Assembly (NCBI RefSeq): GCF_014235875.1 | Contig: NZ_JACJUK010000004.1 | Location: 124,001 to 188,000 of the forward strand | Source: Croceivirga lutea | GTDB lineage: Bacteria > Bacteroidota > Bacteroidia > Flavobacteriales > Flavobacteriaceae | Reading direction: 5' to 3' | Length of the DNA: 64,000 bases | Notes under the pieces: model-generated | The model's database searches: none | Told to the model about the DNA's origin: nothing | Seen by the model: the letters and a program-made list of their open reading frames with translations, nothing else | Program-made: the position numbers and the translations under genes | Shown here: in pieces, positions 17,831 to 26,950 of the stretch | Position numbering within the stretch: position 1 is the stretch's first letter | How the letters are laid out: each line of letters begins with the position of its first letter

Positions 17831-19597
17831 TCAACCAACTTTTGAGGAATGTTTGTCTGTTAACTGGTCTAAATACAGCTCTTTGTAATAACCTTCAGTA
17901 GCATTTAGTTTATCATGAGTACCCTCTTGTAAAACTATACCATCTTCTAGCACCAAAATTTTGTCTGCATTCTTAGCTGAAGAAACTCTATGACTTACTA
18001 TTAGTGTAGTTTTAGCTTTAGATTCTTTTTGAAGATTGGTAAGTATTTCTTCTTCAGTTTCCGTGTCAACGGCGGATAAACAATCATCAAAGAGATAAAT
18101 TGTAGGATCCTTCATTAAGGCTCTAGCAATTGAAACACGTTGTTTTTGACCTCCACTAAGTGTAATTCCTCGTTCACCTAAAATAGTATCATATTTTTTA
18201 TTAAAGCCCATAATGTTATTATGAACCGCTGCTTTTTTTGCAACGTTTTCTATTTCTTCTTGAGTAGCATTCTCTTTTCCAAAACGAATATTATTTGCTA
18301 TGGTATCAGAAAATAAAAATGCATCTTGTGGTACGGCACCAATAGCACTTCGTAGAGAATCTAAATTTAATTTTTGAACGGGCACATCATCAATTAATAT
18401 TTCGCCAGATGAGACATCATACAAACGGGCTACTAAATCTAAAATGGTAGATTTACCAGAGCCTGTTTTACCTAAAAAAGCTACTGTTTGTCCGGGCTCA
18501 ATAGTAAAAGAAACATTATTAAGTGCAGTAATTTCAGTATCCTCATAAGTAAAAGACACATTTTTGAACTCTATTTTACCCTCAACAGGAGTTGGTTTTT
18601 GTTCTGTATTGGTAATAGAAGGTTGTTCATTTAAAAACTCATTAATTCTTTTTTGTGAAGCCTCTGCCCGTTGCACAATTGATGTTAACCAACCTACTAC
18701 TGCCACTGGCCATGTTAACATATTAACGTAAAGAATAAATTCTGCAATTATACCTACAGATGTAATAGTGCCATTAATATATTGTTTGCCACCAATGTAA
18801 ATCACTAAAATGTTACTTATACCAATTAGCAAAATCATTAAAGGGAAAAACCAAGCATTTACTTTGGCTAAAGACATGCTAGTTTCTTTTCCTTCATGAG
18901 CTAAAGATTTTAATTCACTATTCATTTTTGGTTCTAAACCGTAAGCTTTAATAACCGAAACTCCAGAAAATGATTCTTGTGTGAATGTAGAAAGGTTAGA
19001 TAAAAACTCTTGAACTTTAGTACTTCTCTGATGAATTATTTTACTTATTTGATAAATAAGAATGGACAAAAAAGGTAAGGGTAATAAAGTGTAAGCGGCC
19101 AACGTTGGCGCTTTAATAAACATTAATGGTATTAAACACGCAAATAAGGTTAGCGTTTGTATACCATACATAATAGCAGGCCCTGCATACATTCTAACTT
19201 GTCCAACATCCTCACTAATACGGTTCATTAAATCACCAATTCTATTTTTTTTATAAAAATTGAGACTTAATAATTGATAATGGTCAAATACTTCATTTTT
19301 TAAATCGTATTCAATATATCTAGAAACATTTATAATAGTTTGGCGCATTAAAAAAGTAAACAAGGCTGATAATAAAGCCGCACCAATAATTATTAATATA
19401 TATTCTAACAGAAGAGATTCTGCTTCTGGCACAGATAAAGTTCCGTTCACCGAGCCTTCAACAGCCTTAATAGATTTGTTAACATAAGAAGGCATAACAA
19501 GAGAAAACACTCTTGCAATAATTGTAATAATTACCCCTAAAAGCAGCTTAAGCCAATATTTTTTAAGGTATTTATTGAGGTATTGTAATTCTTTCAT
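17831..19597 (-). CDS. ABC exporter, fused permease-ATPase (MsbA/MdlB-like)
   Basis: Inner-membrane half-transporter of 588 residues. An ABC_membrane domain of six helices (about 1-310) is followed by the ATPase with Walker A GKTGSGKS, Q-loop VPQDAFLFSD, signature LSGGQKQR and Walker B IYLFDD. The residue after the Walker B aspartate is aspartate (DDCLSAVD), not the usual catalytic glutamate. This is the degenerate site seen in one half of heterodimeric MdlA/YheI-type exporters, yet no second half-transporter is adjacent. It may be a homodimer with weak ATPase sites or pair with a distant subunit. A TATCTTTG box lies 37 bases upstream. Substrate (lipid or drug) unknown. Confidence 0.93.
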   Translation of the reverse strand: MKELQYLNKYLKKYWLKLLLGVIITIIARVFSLVMPSYVNKSIKAVEGSVNGTLSVPEAESLLLEYILIIIGAALLSALFTFLMRQTIINVSRYIEYDLKNEVFDHYQLLSLNFYKKNRIGDLMNRISEDVGQVRMYAGPAIMYGIQTLTLFACLIPLMFIKAPTLAAYTLLPLPFLSILIYQISKIIHQRSTKVQEFLSNLSTFTQESFSGVSVIKAYGLEPKMNSELKSLAHEGKETSMSLAKVNAWFFPLMILLIGISNILVIYIGGKQYINGTITSVGIIAEFILYVNMLTWPVAVVGWLTSIVQRAEASQKRINEFLNEQPSITNTEQKPTPVEGKIEFKNVSFTYEDTEITALNNVSFTIEPGQTVAFLGKTGSGKSTILDLVARLYDVSSGEILIDDVPVQKLNLDSLRSAIGAVPQDAFLFSDTIANNIRFGKENATQEEIENVAKKAAVHNNIMGFNKKYDTILGERGITLSGGQKQRVSIARALMKDPTIYLFDDCLSAVDTETEEEILTNLQKESKAKTTLIVSHRVSSAKNADKILVLEDGIVLQEGTHDKLNATEGYYKELYLDQLTDKHSSKVG

Positions 19598-19633
19598 GTA
19601 CTAATTGAAGAAGTTCATTAAGCCAACAATTGT

Positions 19634-19641
19634 CAAAGATA
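19634..19641 (-). promoter_or_regulatory. -7 promoter element of the ABC exporter gene
   Basis: TATCTTTG on the minus strand, exact TAnnTTTG match, 36 bases before the ATG at 19597. Confidence 0.5.
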
Positions 19642-19765
19642 GGGTTTACTTATTTCGTTTAATGTTATAAAACTGATAAGATAGCACCAAGAGGTAGGTA
19701 GACTAAAAATATAATTCTAATTTAGCCGCGTGAACCATCACCAACCAACAAAATAGTTCTTTTAG

Positions 19766-20707
19766 ATGTTAACAAGAAGACACATTCGTGTTAAAGTAAT
19801 GCAATGTATTTACGCACTCATTCAGTCTAACGATGAGTCGTTACAAAAACAAGAAAAGTTTTTGAAGTTCAGTATCGATAATATGTATACGCTCTATTTA
19901 TTAATGCTGAGTTTTCTAATAGAGTTACACAGACTAGCACAAAAGCATGTTTCCTCTAAAAAATATTTATCTTCAAAAGAGGATTCCTATCCTGATAAAA
20001 ACAAATTTGTTAGTAACCGTTTACTAGTACAATTAACTTCTAATGAAGCTCTAAAATCAGAGCTAAGTAAGCGAAAGCTTGAGCATTGGGATATTAATGA
20101 GGAATACGTAAAGGTTGTCTATAAAGAAATGACAAACCACAAGTTGTACAAAAAATACATGCAACAAGAAGGTTCTGATTTTGAAGCGGATAAAGAGTTA
20201 GTTCTAGCTATATTTAAAGACTTAGTTGCTCCCAACGATAAAATTTATGACTTTTTCGAAGATGAAAGGCTTACTTGGGTAGATGATATTCCAATAGTAA
20301 ACACTTTTATTTTAAAAAGATTACGCAAGGCTTCTTTAGAGAACAACCCTAATTTTTTTACACCTAAGTTGTATAAAGATGAACAAGACTTGGTCTATGC
20401 AAATGAACTTTTAACAAAAACACTCTTAACTAATGATAAATTAGAAAAAGAGATAGAGGGTAAAACACCAAATTGGGATAAAGATAGAATCGCAGAAATA
20501 GATTATATTCTTTTAAAAATGGCTATTTGCGAATTGTTGAACTTTTCATCAATACCAGAAAAAGTTACCATCAATGAGTATTTAGAAATTGCTAAAGAAT
20601 ATTCTACGCCAAAAAGTAGCATATTTATTAATGGTATTTTAGATAAGTTAGTTAAAGAATATAAAGCAGAGGGTAAACTCCAAAAAATAGGAAGAGGTTT
20701 ACTTTAA
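19766..20707 (+). CDS. nusB: Transcription antitermination factor NusB, long Bacteroidota form
   Basis: NusB binds boxA RNA with S10 (NusE) and keeps RNA polymerase going through rRNA operons. The N-terminal MLTRRHIRVKVMQCIYAL motif and the C-terminal core (WDKDRIAEIDYILLKMAICELL, KVTINEYLEIAKEYSTPKSSIFINGILDKL) are standard NusB. At 313 residues it is about twice the usual length: a helical insert of roughly 150 residues (about 60-215) sits between the two, as in other Bacteroidota. It heads a nusB-DUF1573-yajC cluster, an order seen often in this phylum. The ABC exporter gene is divergent. Confidence 0.95.
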   Translation: MLTRRHIRVKVMQCIYALIQSNDESLQKQEKFLKFSIDNMYTLYLLMLSFLIELHRLAQKHVSSKKYLSSKEDSYPDKNKFVSNRLLVQLTSNEALKSELSKRKLEHWDINEEYVKVVYKEMTNHKLYKKYMQQEGSDFEADKELVLAIFKDLVAPNDKIYDFFEDERLTWVDDIPIVNTFILKRLRKASLENNPNFFTPKLYKDEQDLVYANELLTKTLLTNDKLEKEIEGKTPNWDKDRIAEIDYILLKMAICELLNFSSIPEKVTINEYLEIAKEYSTPKSSIFINGILDKLVKEYKAEGKLQKIGRGLL

Positions 20708-20748
20708 TGCATAATTCATTATTTTTACAAAAATTTAAAAGTCAAGAA

Positions 20749-21228
20749 ATGAAGAGAATATTTGGTTTACTAAGTTTTTCGGCGCTTGTTTTGTTTTCAA
20801 CTTCTTGCAAAGACAAGGCAGCTGATAAGGTTAATACAGAAAATGTAGAAGTAGCGGCTAATAGAGATGTTGCACAAAGAAAAGTAGCAAAAATGGCATT
20901 TGAAAAAATGGAACATGACTTTGGTACTATTGAACAAGGAACTCCGCAAGAAACTACATTTAAATTTACTAATACTGGTGATGCTCCTTTGATTATTACA
21001 AATGCAAAAGCAAGTTGTGGTTGTACAGTGCCAGAATGGCCAAAAGACAAACCAATTGCTCCAGGTGATACTGGTGAGTTGTTAGTTAAGTTTAATGGTT
21101 CTGGTCAAAACCAAGTAACTAAAACTATTACGGTAACTGCAAATACAGAAAAAGGTCAAGAGTTATTGCGTATTAAAGCATTTGTAAACCCTAAAGGAAC
21201 TGCAGCTGCTGGACCAGTTAAAAGCTAA
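20749..21228 (+). CDS. DUF1573 lipoprotein
   Basis: Predicted lipoprotein of 159 residues: basic MKR, hydrophobic stretch and a lipobox ending STSC with the acylated cysteine at residue 20. The DUF1573 domain fills the second half: FEHDFGTI-like start (MEHDFGTIEQG), FTNTGDAPLIITNAKASCGCTVPEWPK, then VKFNGSGQNQVTKTI. It is an Ig-like beta sandwich common in Bacteroidota with no firm function. The ATG at 20749 is used because it begins the signal peptide; 14 upstream in-frame codons starting at the nusB stop look untranslated. Probably co-transcribed with nusB and yajC. Confidence 0.9.
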   Translation: MKRIFGLLSFSALVLFSTSCKDKAADKVNTENVEVAANRDVAQRKVAKMAFEKMEHDFGTIEQGTPQETTFKFTNTGDAPLIITNAKASCGCTVPEWPKDKPIAPGDTGELLVKFNGSGQNQVTKTITVTANTEKGQELLRIKAFVNPKGTAAAGPVKS

Positions 21229-21235
21229 ATTTTAG

Positions 21236-21526
21236 ATGGAAGGATTAGGACAATTTCTACCCTTATTGTTAATTTTTGTAGTAGCTTATTTTTTTATGAT
21301 AAGACCACAAATTAAAAGACAAAAGGATGAAAAAAAGTTTGCTTCAGAATTAAAAAGAGGTGACAAAGTAATGACCAAAGGTGGTTTGTATGGCAAGATT
21401 GTTGATTTAAATGAAGATAACAATTCTTGCATTATAGAAACCATGGCTGGTAAACTTAAATTTGATAGGTCTGCCATTTCTATGGAAGGCAGTCAAAAAC
21501 TGAAACCTGCGGCAAAAAAGAATTAA
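21236..21526 (+). CDS. yajC: Preprotein translocase subunit YajC
   Basis: Accessory subunit of the Sec translocon that associates with SecDF. It has 96 residues: one transmembrane helix (about 6-22), the conserved FFMIRPQIKRQK motif, then the small cytoplasmic domain ELKRGDKVMTKGGLYGKIVDL. It sits seven bases after the DUF1573 gene and is followed by a strong terminator, so it is the last gene of the nusB cluster. Confidence 0.96.
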   Translation: MEGLGQFLPLLLIFVVAYFFMIRPQIKRQKDEKKFASELKRGDKVMTKGGLYGKIVDLNEDNNSCIIETMAGKLKFDRSAISMEGSQKLKPAAKKN

Positions 21527-21545
21527 GAGTTCTTAGAAAAATTCT

Positions 21546-21580
21546 AAAAAGCCCCGACCACATGGTCGGGGCTTTTTTTA
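21546..21580 (+). terminator. Rho-independent terminator after yajC
   Basis: Near-perfect 15-bp stem built on GCCCCGACCA / TGGTCGGGGC with flanking A and T runs, 20 bases past the yajC stop. Confidence 0.92.
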
Positions 21581-21616
21581 TTATCTTATGGCTAGTAATC
21601 AACTTTATATACCGCC

Positions 21617-22963
21617 ATGCAAAACCGAAGAAACTTCATAAAATCAGGTTCACTCTACCTCTCAGCTTTGGGAACTTCATTTTTATTTCCGACTGAGCTT
21701 TTAGCTACCATGCGAAAGCAAGTAAGTGCTAATGATAAAATTCAGTTTGCTTTAATAGGTTGTCGTGGCATGGGTTTTACCAATCTACTTTCGTTTTTGA
21801 AAAAGAGCGAGGTAGAACTTGTTGCTTTGTGTGATGTTGATGAAAATGTTTTGCGTGAAAAAACTGCTGAATTAGAAAAAGCAAATATTAAAAAACCCAA
21901 ATGGTATACAGATTACAGAAAGGTATTAGAAGACAAAGATGTTGATTTTGTAATCATAGGAACGCCAGACCACTGGCACTGTTTGCAATTATGTGATGCT
22001 TTAGATGCAGGTAAAGATGCATATTGTGAAAAACCAATTGCCAATTCTATAGAAGAATGTGAACTTATGTTACGTAAAGTGACTAACTCAAATAGAATAG
22101 TTCAAATAGGGCAATGGCAACGCAGTCAACCTCATTTTGTAGATGCTATTAATTATGTGCATTCAGGTAAATTGGGTCAAATTAGGTTGGTTAAAACATG
22201 GGCTTACCAAGGTTGGATGGGTTCCATACCTAAAGTTGCAGATAGTACTGTACCAGTTGGGGTAGATTATAAAATGTGGTTAGGCCCAGCAGAAAATAGA
22301 CCGTTTAATAGAAATAGATTTCATTTTTCGTTTAGGTGGTTTTGGGATTACGCAGGAGGTTTGATGACGGATTGGGGTGTGCATTTAATTGATTATGCGT
22401 TATACGGGATGAAGGCTTCTGACCCCAAATCAGTCATGGCTATTGGCGGTAAGTACGCTTACCCAGATGATGCTCAAGAAACCCCTGACACCTTACAAAC
22501 TGTTTACGAGTTTGATAACTTTTCATTGCTTTGGGAGCATGCTACGGGCATAGATAACGGTAATTATGGTCGAGACCACGGTATTGCATTTATTGGAAAT
22601 AACGGAACATTAGTTTTAAATAGAGGAGGTTGGGAGGTAATTCCTGAAAATGACCGACCGCATTGGAGTCAAAACAATGGACCAAAAATTGAAGCTGTGC
22701 CTTTGCAAAATAGTGATGCTAACGCATTAGACTTACATACAGCAAATTTCTTAGATGCTTTAAAAAGTAAGAGTTCCTCAGATTTAAAAGCACCCTTAAA
22801 GGTTGGTTATGATGCGGCTATGGTATGCCATTTGGGCAATGTTGCTTTTAAAACTGGAGAAAGAATTTATTGGGATTCTGCCACAAAAAAGTTATCAAAT
22901 ACCGAAGCAAATTCGCATTTAAAAGCAAATTACCATAACGGTTGGCTGTTACCCAAAGTGTAA
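21617..22963 (+). CDS. Gfo/Idh/MocA family oxidoreductase, exported by Tat
   Basis: NAD(P)-dependent sugar-type dehydrogenase of 448 residues. The N-terminus is a twin-arginine-like signal (NRRNFIKSG followed by a hydrophobic stretch), so a folded, cofactor-loaded protein is probably sent to the periplasm. The Rossmann motif GCRGMG is near residue 48 and the conserved EKP (YCEKPIANS) near residue 140. C-terminal motifs WDYAGGLMTDWGVHLIDY are typical of the Bacteroidota exported branch, which includes GH109-like glycosidases using NAD. Dehydrogenase and glycosidase activities cannot be told apart here. The ATG follows the yajC terminator by about 40 bases. It converges on the YdeI-like gene. 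Confidence 0.88.
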   Translation: MQNRRNFIKSGSLYLSALGTSFLFPTELLATMRKQVSANDKIQFALIGCRGMGFTNLLSFLKKSEVELVALCDVDENVLREKTAELEKANIKKPKWYTDYRKVLEDKDVDFVIIGTPDHWHCLQLCDALDAGKDAYCEKPIANSIEECELMLRKVTNSNRIVQIGQWQRSQPHFVDAINYVHSGKLGQIRLVKTWAYQGWMGSIPKVADSTVPVGVDYKMWLGPAENRPFNRNRFHFSFRWFWDYAGGLMTDWGVHLIDYALYGMKASDPKSVMAIGGKYAYPDDAQETPDTLQTVYEFDNFSLLWEHATGIDNGNYGRDHGIAFIGNNGTLVLNRGGWEVIPENDRPHWSQNNGPKIEAVPLQNSDANALDLHTANFLDALKSKSSSDLKAPLKVGYDAAMVCHLGNVAFKTGERIYWDSATKKLSNTEANSHLKANYHNGWLLPKV

Positions 22964-22964
22964 T

Positions 22965-23564
22965 TTAACTTTTGCGATATGCATCGTTAAGACCAGTGCC
23001 AGACAATATCAGTGGTATTATTTTGGCTAACCTTCGAAGTTTGGTTTTTTCTTGTTTTGCTTGGGATATGTATTCACAAAATTCGTTCTGTTTAAAGGTA
23101 GAAAATGTTTCAAATGCGTCTTTTAGTTCTGGGAGCGAATCCAATTCTATTTGTAGTAGTTCTGGAATTTTAAATGAAGAACTTTTCTTTTGGGGTAGAA
23201 CAACCTTACCCAATTTTTGATTAGCTATAGCTTCTTTCATATATGCTAGAACCCCGTCAGTATCAATTTCTTCAATCTTAGTGAAATTCCAATGCCTCAT
23301 AGCCTTAGTTTTACCTTTTTGGGCGTTTCGCAATACTTTTTTAGGGTCTTTAAGAAACACGCCGTTAAAAAACCAAACCCCAAAAAAATCTTTAAATCGG
23401 CAAATTCCAAAAACATTTTTTTTGCTAATCGTGTAAACAGGTATACCCCATTTACAGGTTTCAACAGCTTCGGTTTTTAAAGCGATATCTCGCAATTTTA
23501 AGATGGCATCTTTAAATTGGTCCTCTTGCTCAAAGTAGTCTTCTGCTGTTTTATTTTTCTCCAT
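22965..23564 (-). CDS. YdeI/OmdA-like DUF1801 protein
   Basis: Cytoplasmic protein of 199 residues. The first 120 residues are a DUF1801 (YdhG-like) alpha/beta domain (CKWGIPVYT, GVWFFNGVFLKDP, RHWNFTKIEEID). The last 60 residues are the YdeI-type helical tail (PELKDAFETFSTFKQNEFCEYISQAKQEKTKLRRLAKIIPLI). Relatives are annotated as bacteriocin-protection or OmpD-associated proteins, but the biochemical role is not established. Its start overlaps the pepT 3' end by 14 bases, so the two are probably one transcript, pepT first. Confidence 0.85.
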   Translation of the reverse strand: MEKNKTAEDYFEQEDQFKDAILKLRDIALKTEAVETCKWGIPVYTISKKNVFGICRFKDFFGVWFFNGVFLKDPKKVLRNAQKGKTKAMRHWNFTKIEEIDTDGVLAYMKEAIANQKLGKVVLPQKKSSSFKIPELLQIELDSLPELKDAFETFSTFKQNEFCEYISQAKQEKTKLRRLAKIIPLILSGTGLNDAYRKS

Positions 23565-24795
23565 TTTTATGAATTGTTGTTGCGGTTAATTCACAAATCT
23601 TGGCAATTACTAAAACCGCTTTCTCCATACTTTCTAAAGGTATGTATTCATATTTACCATGAAAGTTGTGCCCACCAGCAAAAATATTAGGACACGGTAA
23701 ACCCATAAAACTCAATTGTGAACCGTCTGTACCTCCTCTAATAGGTTTAATAATAGGCGTAATGCCTAATTGATGCATTGCCTCTTCAGCAATTTCAACA
23801 ATGTGAAAAACGGGTTCAATTTTCTCACGCATATTTTTGTATTGGTCTTTGATTTCAACAGTCACGCAATCACCATGTTTTTGATTGAGTTTTTCTGCTA
23901 TGGTATACAAGACTTCTTTTCGAGCATCAAAATGTTGTTGGTCATGATCTCTAATAATAAAATTGAGCTCCGCTTTTTCTATACTTCCGGATATCTTATG
24001 AACATGAAAAAATCCTTCACGGTCTGCGGTTTTCTCCGGAACTTCATTGGCTGGTAATAAACTCAAAAATTCATTACTCAATAAAATAGCGTTGACCATT
24101 TTATTTTTTGCGTATCCCGGATGAACGCTTTTTCCTTTAAAAATTACGTTGGCTGTTGCCGCATTAAAATTTTCAAATTCTAGCTCACCTAATTGACTTC
24201 CGTCAATTGTATAGGCCCATTCTGCGCCAAATTTTTCTACATCAAATTTATGAGCACCCCTACCAATTTCTTCATCAGGTGTAAAACCAATACGTATAGT
24301 GCCATGTTCAATTTCCGGATGATTTATGAGATATTCCATTGCCGTAATTATCTCAGCAATACCCGCCTTATCATCTGCTCCTAGTAGTGTTTTACCGTTA
24401 GTGGTGATAAGCGTTTGACCCTTGTAATTTAAAAGTTCTTCAAAATAATCAGGAGAAAGCACAATGTTTTCTTTTTCATTTAAAATAATGTCACCACCGT
24501 CATAGTTCTCAATAATTTGAGGCTTTACATTAAAAGCCGTAAAATCAGGCGAAGTATCATAATGTGAGATAAACCCTATAGTAGGAACAGCTCTATTTAT
24601 ATTAGAGGGCAATGAGGCCATGATATAACCATTTTCATCAATTGAGACTTCTTGCAAACCTATTTGATGAAGCTCCAAAACTAATTTTTTGGCAAGTACC
24701 CATTGTTTCTCAGTACTTGGAGTTTTTTTAGAAATAGGATTACTTTGCGTATCAATAGCTACATAAGCTAAGAATCGGGGGAGTAACTGCTCCAT
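23551..24795 (-). CDS. pepT: Peptidase T (tripeptide aminopeptidase)
   Basis: Cytoplasmic M20 zinc aminopeptidase of 414 residues that removes the N-terminal residue from tripeptides. Metal-binding motifs read in order: ISHYDTSPD (H78, D80), LLGADDKAG, TPDEEIGRG, YTIDGSQLG and the C-terminal GGHNFHGKYE. The signature EFVPLESM-like segment appears as EYIPLESMEKAV. I start at the ATG at 24795 (MEQLLPRF): an earlier in-frame ATG at 24855 lies upstream of a perfect -7 box, and the resulting length matches the family (about 410). Confidence 0.95.
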   Translation of the reverse strand: MEQLLPRFLAYVAIDTQSNPISKKTPSTEKQWVLAKKLVLELHQIGLQEVSIDENGYIMASLPSNINRAVPTIGFISHYDTSPDFTAFNVKPQIIENYDGGDIILNEKENIVLSPDYFEELLNYKGQTLITTNGKTLLGADDKAGIAEIITAMEYLINHPEIEHGTIRIGFTPDEEIGRGAHKFDVEKFGAEWAYTIDGSQLGELEFENFNAATANVIFKGKSVHPGYAKNKMVNAILLSNEFLSLLPANEVPEKTADREGFFHVHKISGSIEKAELNFIIRDHDQQHFDARKEVLYTIAEKLNQKHGDCVTVEIKDQYKNMREKIEPVFHIVEIAEEAMHQLGITPIIKPIRGGTDGSQLSFMGLPCPNIFAGGHNFHGKYEYIPLESMEKAVLVIAKICELTATTIHKNGEK

Positions 24796-24810
24796 ATAAT
24801 TGCTTTTTAT

Positions 24811-24818
24811 CAAATTTA
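24811..24818 (-). promoter_or_regulatory. -7 promoter element of pepT
   Basis: TAAATTTG on the minus strand, exact consensus, 15 bases before the ATG at 24795. It implies a very short leader and decides the start codon. Confidence 0.5.
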
Positions 24819-24891
24819 ATGAATGTTCATCCCATTTAGATTTTAAAAAATGCAATAGGTTACTATCTTTCGTGCTTTAATTTTTTTCAGT

Positions 24892-25314
24892 TTGAAACGA
24901 TTCATATTTCTAACCATTCTAAGTTTAAGTGTATATTCAAACGCACAAGATGATTGTAATTTAGGTGTTGGTGGCGGGCATCATGAAGAAATAATTAAAT
25001 TTTTTCAATTGGATTCTATTCAACAAGAAAAATTAAAAAATTGGGGAGCAGAACTAGAATTTAGAAATGAAATATTTAGGATTAGAGCAAAAAGCCTTTT
25101 GGAAACACACGCTCAGAGTTCACCCGAAGATTTATTAAAACTGTCTTTAGAATACCGAGTGTTGCTAGATAGTATGCGTGCTAATTTACGATTGTTAGAT
25201 AAACGCTTGTTAGGTACGTTTAATGATAAGCAATATAACCTTTATGTTGAAATGTGTAATTCTATTAATCGCAGTCCAATTTATTCTACAAGGTTAGCAG
25301 TCGAAAAAAAATAA
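24892..25314 (+). CDS. Hypothetical secreted helical protein
   Basis: I do not recognise this family. A TTG start at 24892 gives 140 residues with a clear Sec signal peptide (MKRFIFLTILSLSVYSNA, cleaved before QDD). A Gly/His stretch (GVGGGHHEE) follows, then about 100 residues predicted as long helices with many Leu, Arg and Glu (QQEKLKNWGAELEFRNEIF, RVLLDSMRANLRLLDKRLL). The size and helical pattern recall periplasmic Spy/LTXXQ-type chaperones, but the LTxxQ motif itself is absent, so this is only a comparison. It stands alone between divergent pepT and pyrD. Confidence 0.65.
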   Translation: MKRFIFLTILSLSVYSNAQDDCNLGVGGGHHEEIIKFFQLDSIQQEKLKNWGAELEFRNEIFRIRAKSLLETHAQSSPEDLLKLSLEYRVLLDSMRANLRLLDKRLLGTFNDKQYNLYVEMCNSINRSPIYSTRLAVEKK

Positions 25315-25323
25315 AGAATGCTG

Positions 25324-25351
25324 TTTGTGCATTTTTAAGTTTTTATTTTTG
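25324..25351 (+). promoter_or_regulatory. Promoter of pyrD
   Basis: TTTG (25324-25327) and TATTTTTG (25344-25351) with a 16-base spacer, slightly short of the usual 19, 14 bases before the ATG at 25366. Confidence 0.5.
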
Positions 25352-25365
25352 CTAAAAGCTTTTGA

Positions 25366-26406
25366 ATGTACCACTACCTAATTAAACCACTACTTTTTCT
25401 TTTAAACGCAGAAACAGCACATCATTTTTCTTTTAAAATGATAAAAATTCTGACCGCATTAGGTTTAGGAGGTCTTTTTAGAAGTGTGTTTGTAGTAGAA
25501 GATGAAAAATTAGAAAAAGAGGTTTTTGGTATTAAATTCAAAAATCCAGTTGGTTTAGCAGCTGGTTTTGATAAAGACGCTAAACTGTATAAAGAATTAG
25601 CCAACTTTGGTTTTGGATTTGTTGAAATAGGTACGCTAACGCCAAAACCCCAACTTGGAAATCCTAAAAAGCGGTTATTTCGATTAAAAAAGGATGAAGC
25701 CATTATCAACCGAATGGGTTTTAATAATAATGGTGTATTTGAAGCTGTAGAACGCTTAAAGAAGAACAAAAATGTTCTTATTGGAGGTAACATCGGAAAA
25801 AACAAGGTAACCCCAAATGAGGATGCGGCAAGAGATTATTTAATCTGCCTAGATGCCTTATTTAAACATGTAGATTATTTTGTAGTAAATGTAAGTTCAC
25901 CTAATACACCGGGTTTACGACAGTTACAAGATAAAAAGCCGCTTGAGTTTATTTTAAATAGTTTAAAAAGAGAGAGCAAAAAACTGGCTCAAGTACATCA
26001 GTTACCAGAAAAACCTATACTATTAAAGATTGCACCAGATTTAACTAATGAGCAGTTAGAAGACATTATTGAAATTGTTGCAAATACCAAAATTGAAGGC
26101 GTAATTGCAACCAACACAACAATTTCTAGAAAAGGATTAAAGTCAGATATGTTGTTGGTTGAAGAAGTAGGGGGCCTAAGTGGTAAACCTTTAAAAGATA
26201 GAAGCACAGAAGTTATTCGTTTTCTTGCAGAAAAAAGTAACAAAGCTTTTCCAATAATTGGGGTTGGGGGTATACACTCACCACAAGATGCATTAGAAAA
26301 ATTAAAAGCTGGAGCAGATTTAGTACAATTGTATACTGGTTTTATATACGAAGGTCCAAGTTTGGTTAAGAATATCAATAAAGCTATCTTGAGAGAGGAA
26401 CACTAA
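25366..26406 (+). CDS. pyrD: Dihydroorotate dehydrogenase (quinone), class 2
   Basis: Membrane-associated flavoenzyme that oxidises dihydroorotate to orotate, passing electrons to the quinone pool: step four of UMP synthesis. The N-terminal amphipathic extension ([23 protein letters not shown]) is the class-2 membrane/quinone domain. FMN-binding barrel motifs follow: [36 protein letters not shown] (catalytic serine region), ATNTTISR and IIGVGGIHS. Its 346 residues are normal. It has its own promoter and the next gene follows after 10 bases. Confidence 0.97.
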   Translation: MYHYLIKPLLFLLNAETAHHFSFKMIKILTALGLGGLFRSVFVVEDEKLEKEVFGIKFKNPVGLAAGFDKDAKLYKELANFGFGFVEIGTLTPKPQLGNPKKRLFRLKKDEAIINRMGFNNNGVFEAVERLKKNKNVLIGGNIGKNKVTPNEDAARDYLICLDALFKHVDYFVVNVSSPNTPGLRQLQDKKPLEFILNSLKRESKKLAQVHQLPEKPILLKIAPDLTNEQLEDIIEIVANTKIEGVIATNTTISRKGLKSDMLLVEEVGGLSGKPLKDRSTEVIRFLAEKSNKAFPIIGVGGIHSPQDALEKLKAGADLVQLYTGFIYEGPSLVKNINKAILREEH

Positions 26407-26416
26407 ATTCTTTCGC

Positions 26417-26950
26417 ATGAAAAAGTTTTTTCTTGTAGCATTTGCAATTTCTTTTCTGGTAGGTAACGCCCAATCTGATAAAACACCTAAAACGGAATTT
26501 ACCCAAATGTATTTACCGGTCTGGTTAGAAGCCAAAAGACATTGTTTAGATGTTGCTAAGGCAATGCCAGAAGAGTTGTATTCCTACAAGCCAACTGAGG
26601 TTAGTAAAACATTTGGTGAGCAAATGGTGCATATTGCCCACGCTTCTGAGTTACTCACAAAACGCTATGTTTTAGGTATGGATGTAACTCCTAACACACC
26701 AGATGCTTCAAAAATGACTAAGGCAGAAATTTTAAAGTTGTTGGAAGATAGTTTTGATTACACCACAAGCATAATTTATACTGTTGAGCAAGATAAATTA
26801 GATGAGACCTGTAAAATGTATCATAGCGGAAACATTGTAAGTAGAGCTTTTGCATTATTCTATGTACAAGACCATATGGCTAATCATAGAGCAAAATCTA
26901 ATCTTTATTTAAGAATGAATGGTATAGAACCACCAGAATACACTTGGTAA
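26417..26950 (+). CDS. DinB family protein, exported
   Basis: DinB-type four-helix-bundle protein of 177 residues carrying a Sec signal peptide (MKKFFLVAFAISFLVGNA, cleaved before QSD), so unlike the YfiT-like protein at 12.5 kb it is periplasmic. Likely metal-ligand histidines are in GEQMVHIAHASE and in VQDHMANHRAKSNLYLR. The function of exported DinB proteins in Bacteroidota is unknown; hydrolase or thiol-transferase activity is a family-level guess. It follows pyrD by 10 bases and is probably co-transcribed. Its stop abuts the stop of the convergent Dabb gene. Confidence 0.85.
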   Translation: MKKFFLVAFAISFLVGNAQSDKTPKTEFTQMYLPVWLEAKRHCLDVAKAMPEELYSYKPTEVSKTFGEQMVHIAHASELLTKRYVLGMDVTPNTPDASKMTKAEILKLLEDSFDYTTSIIYTVEQDKLDETCKMYHSGNIVSRAFALFYVQDHMANHRAKSNLYLRMNGIEPPEYTW

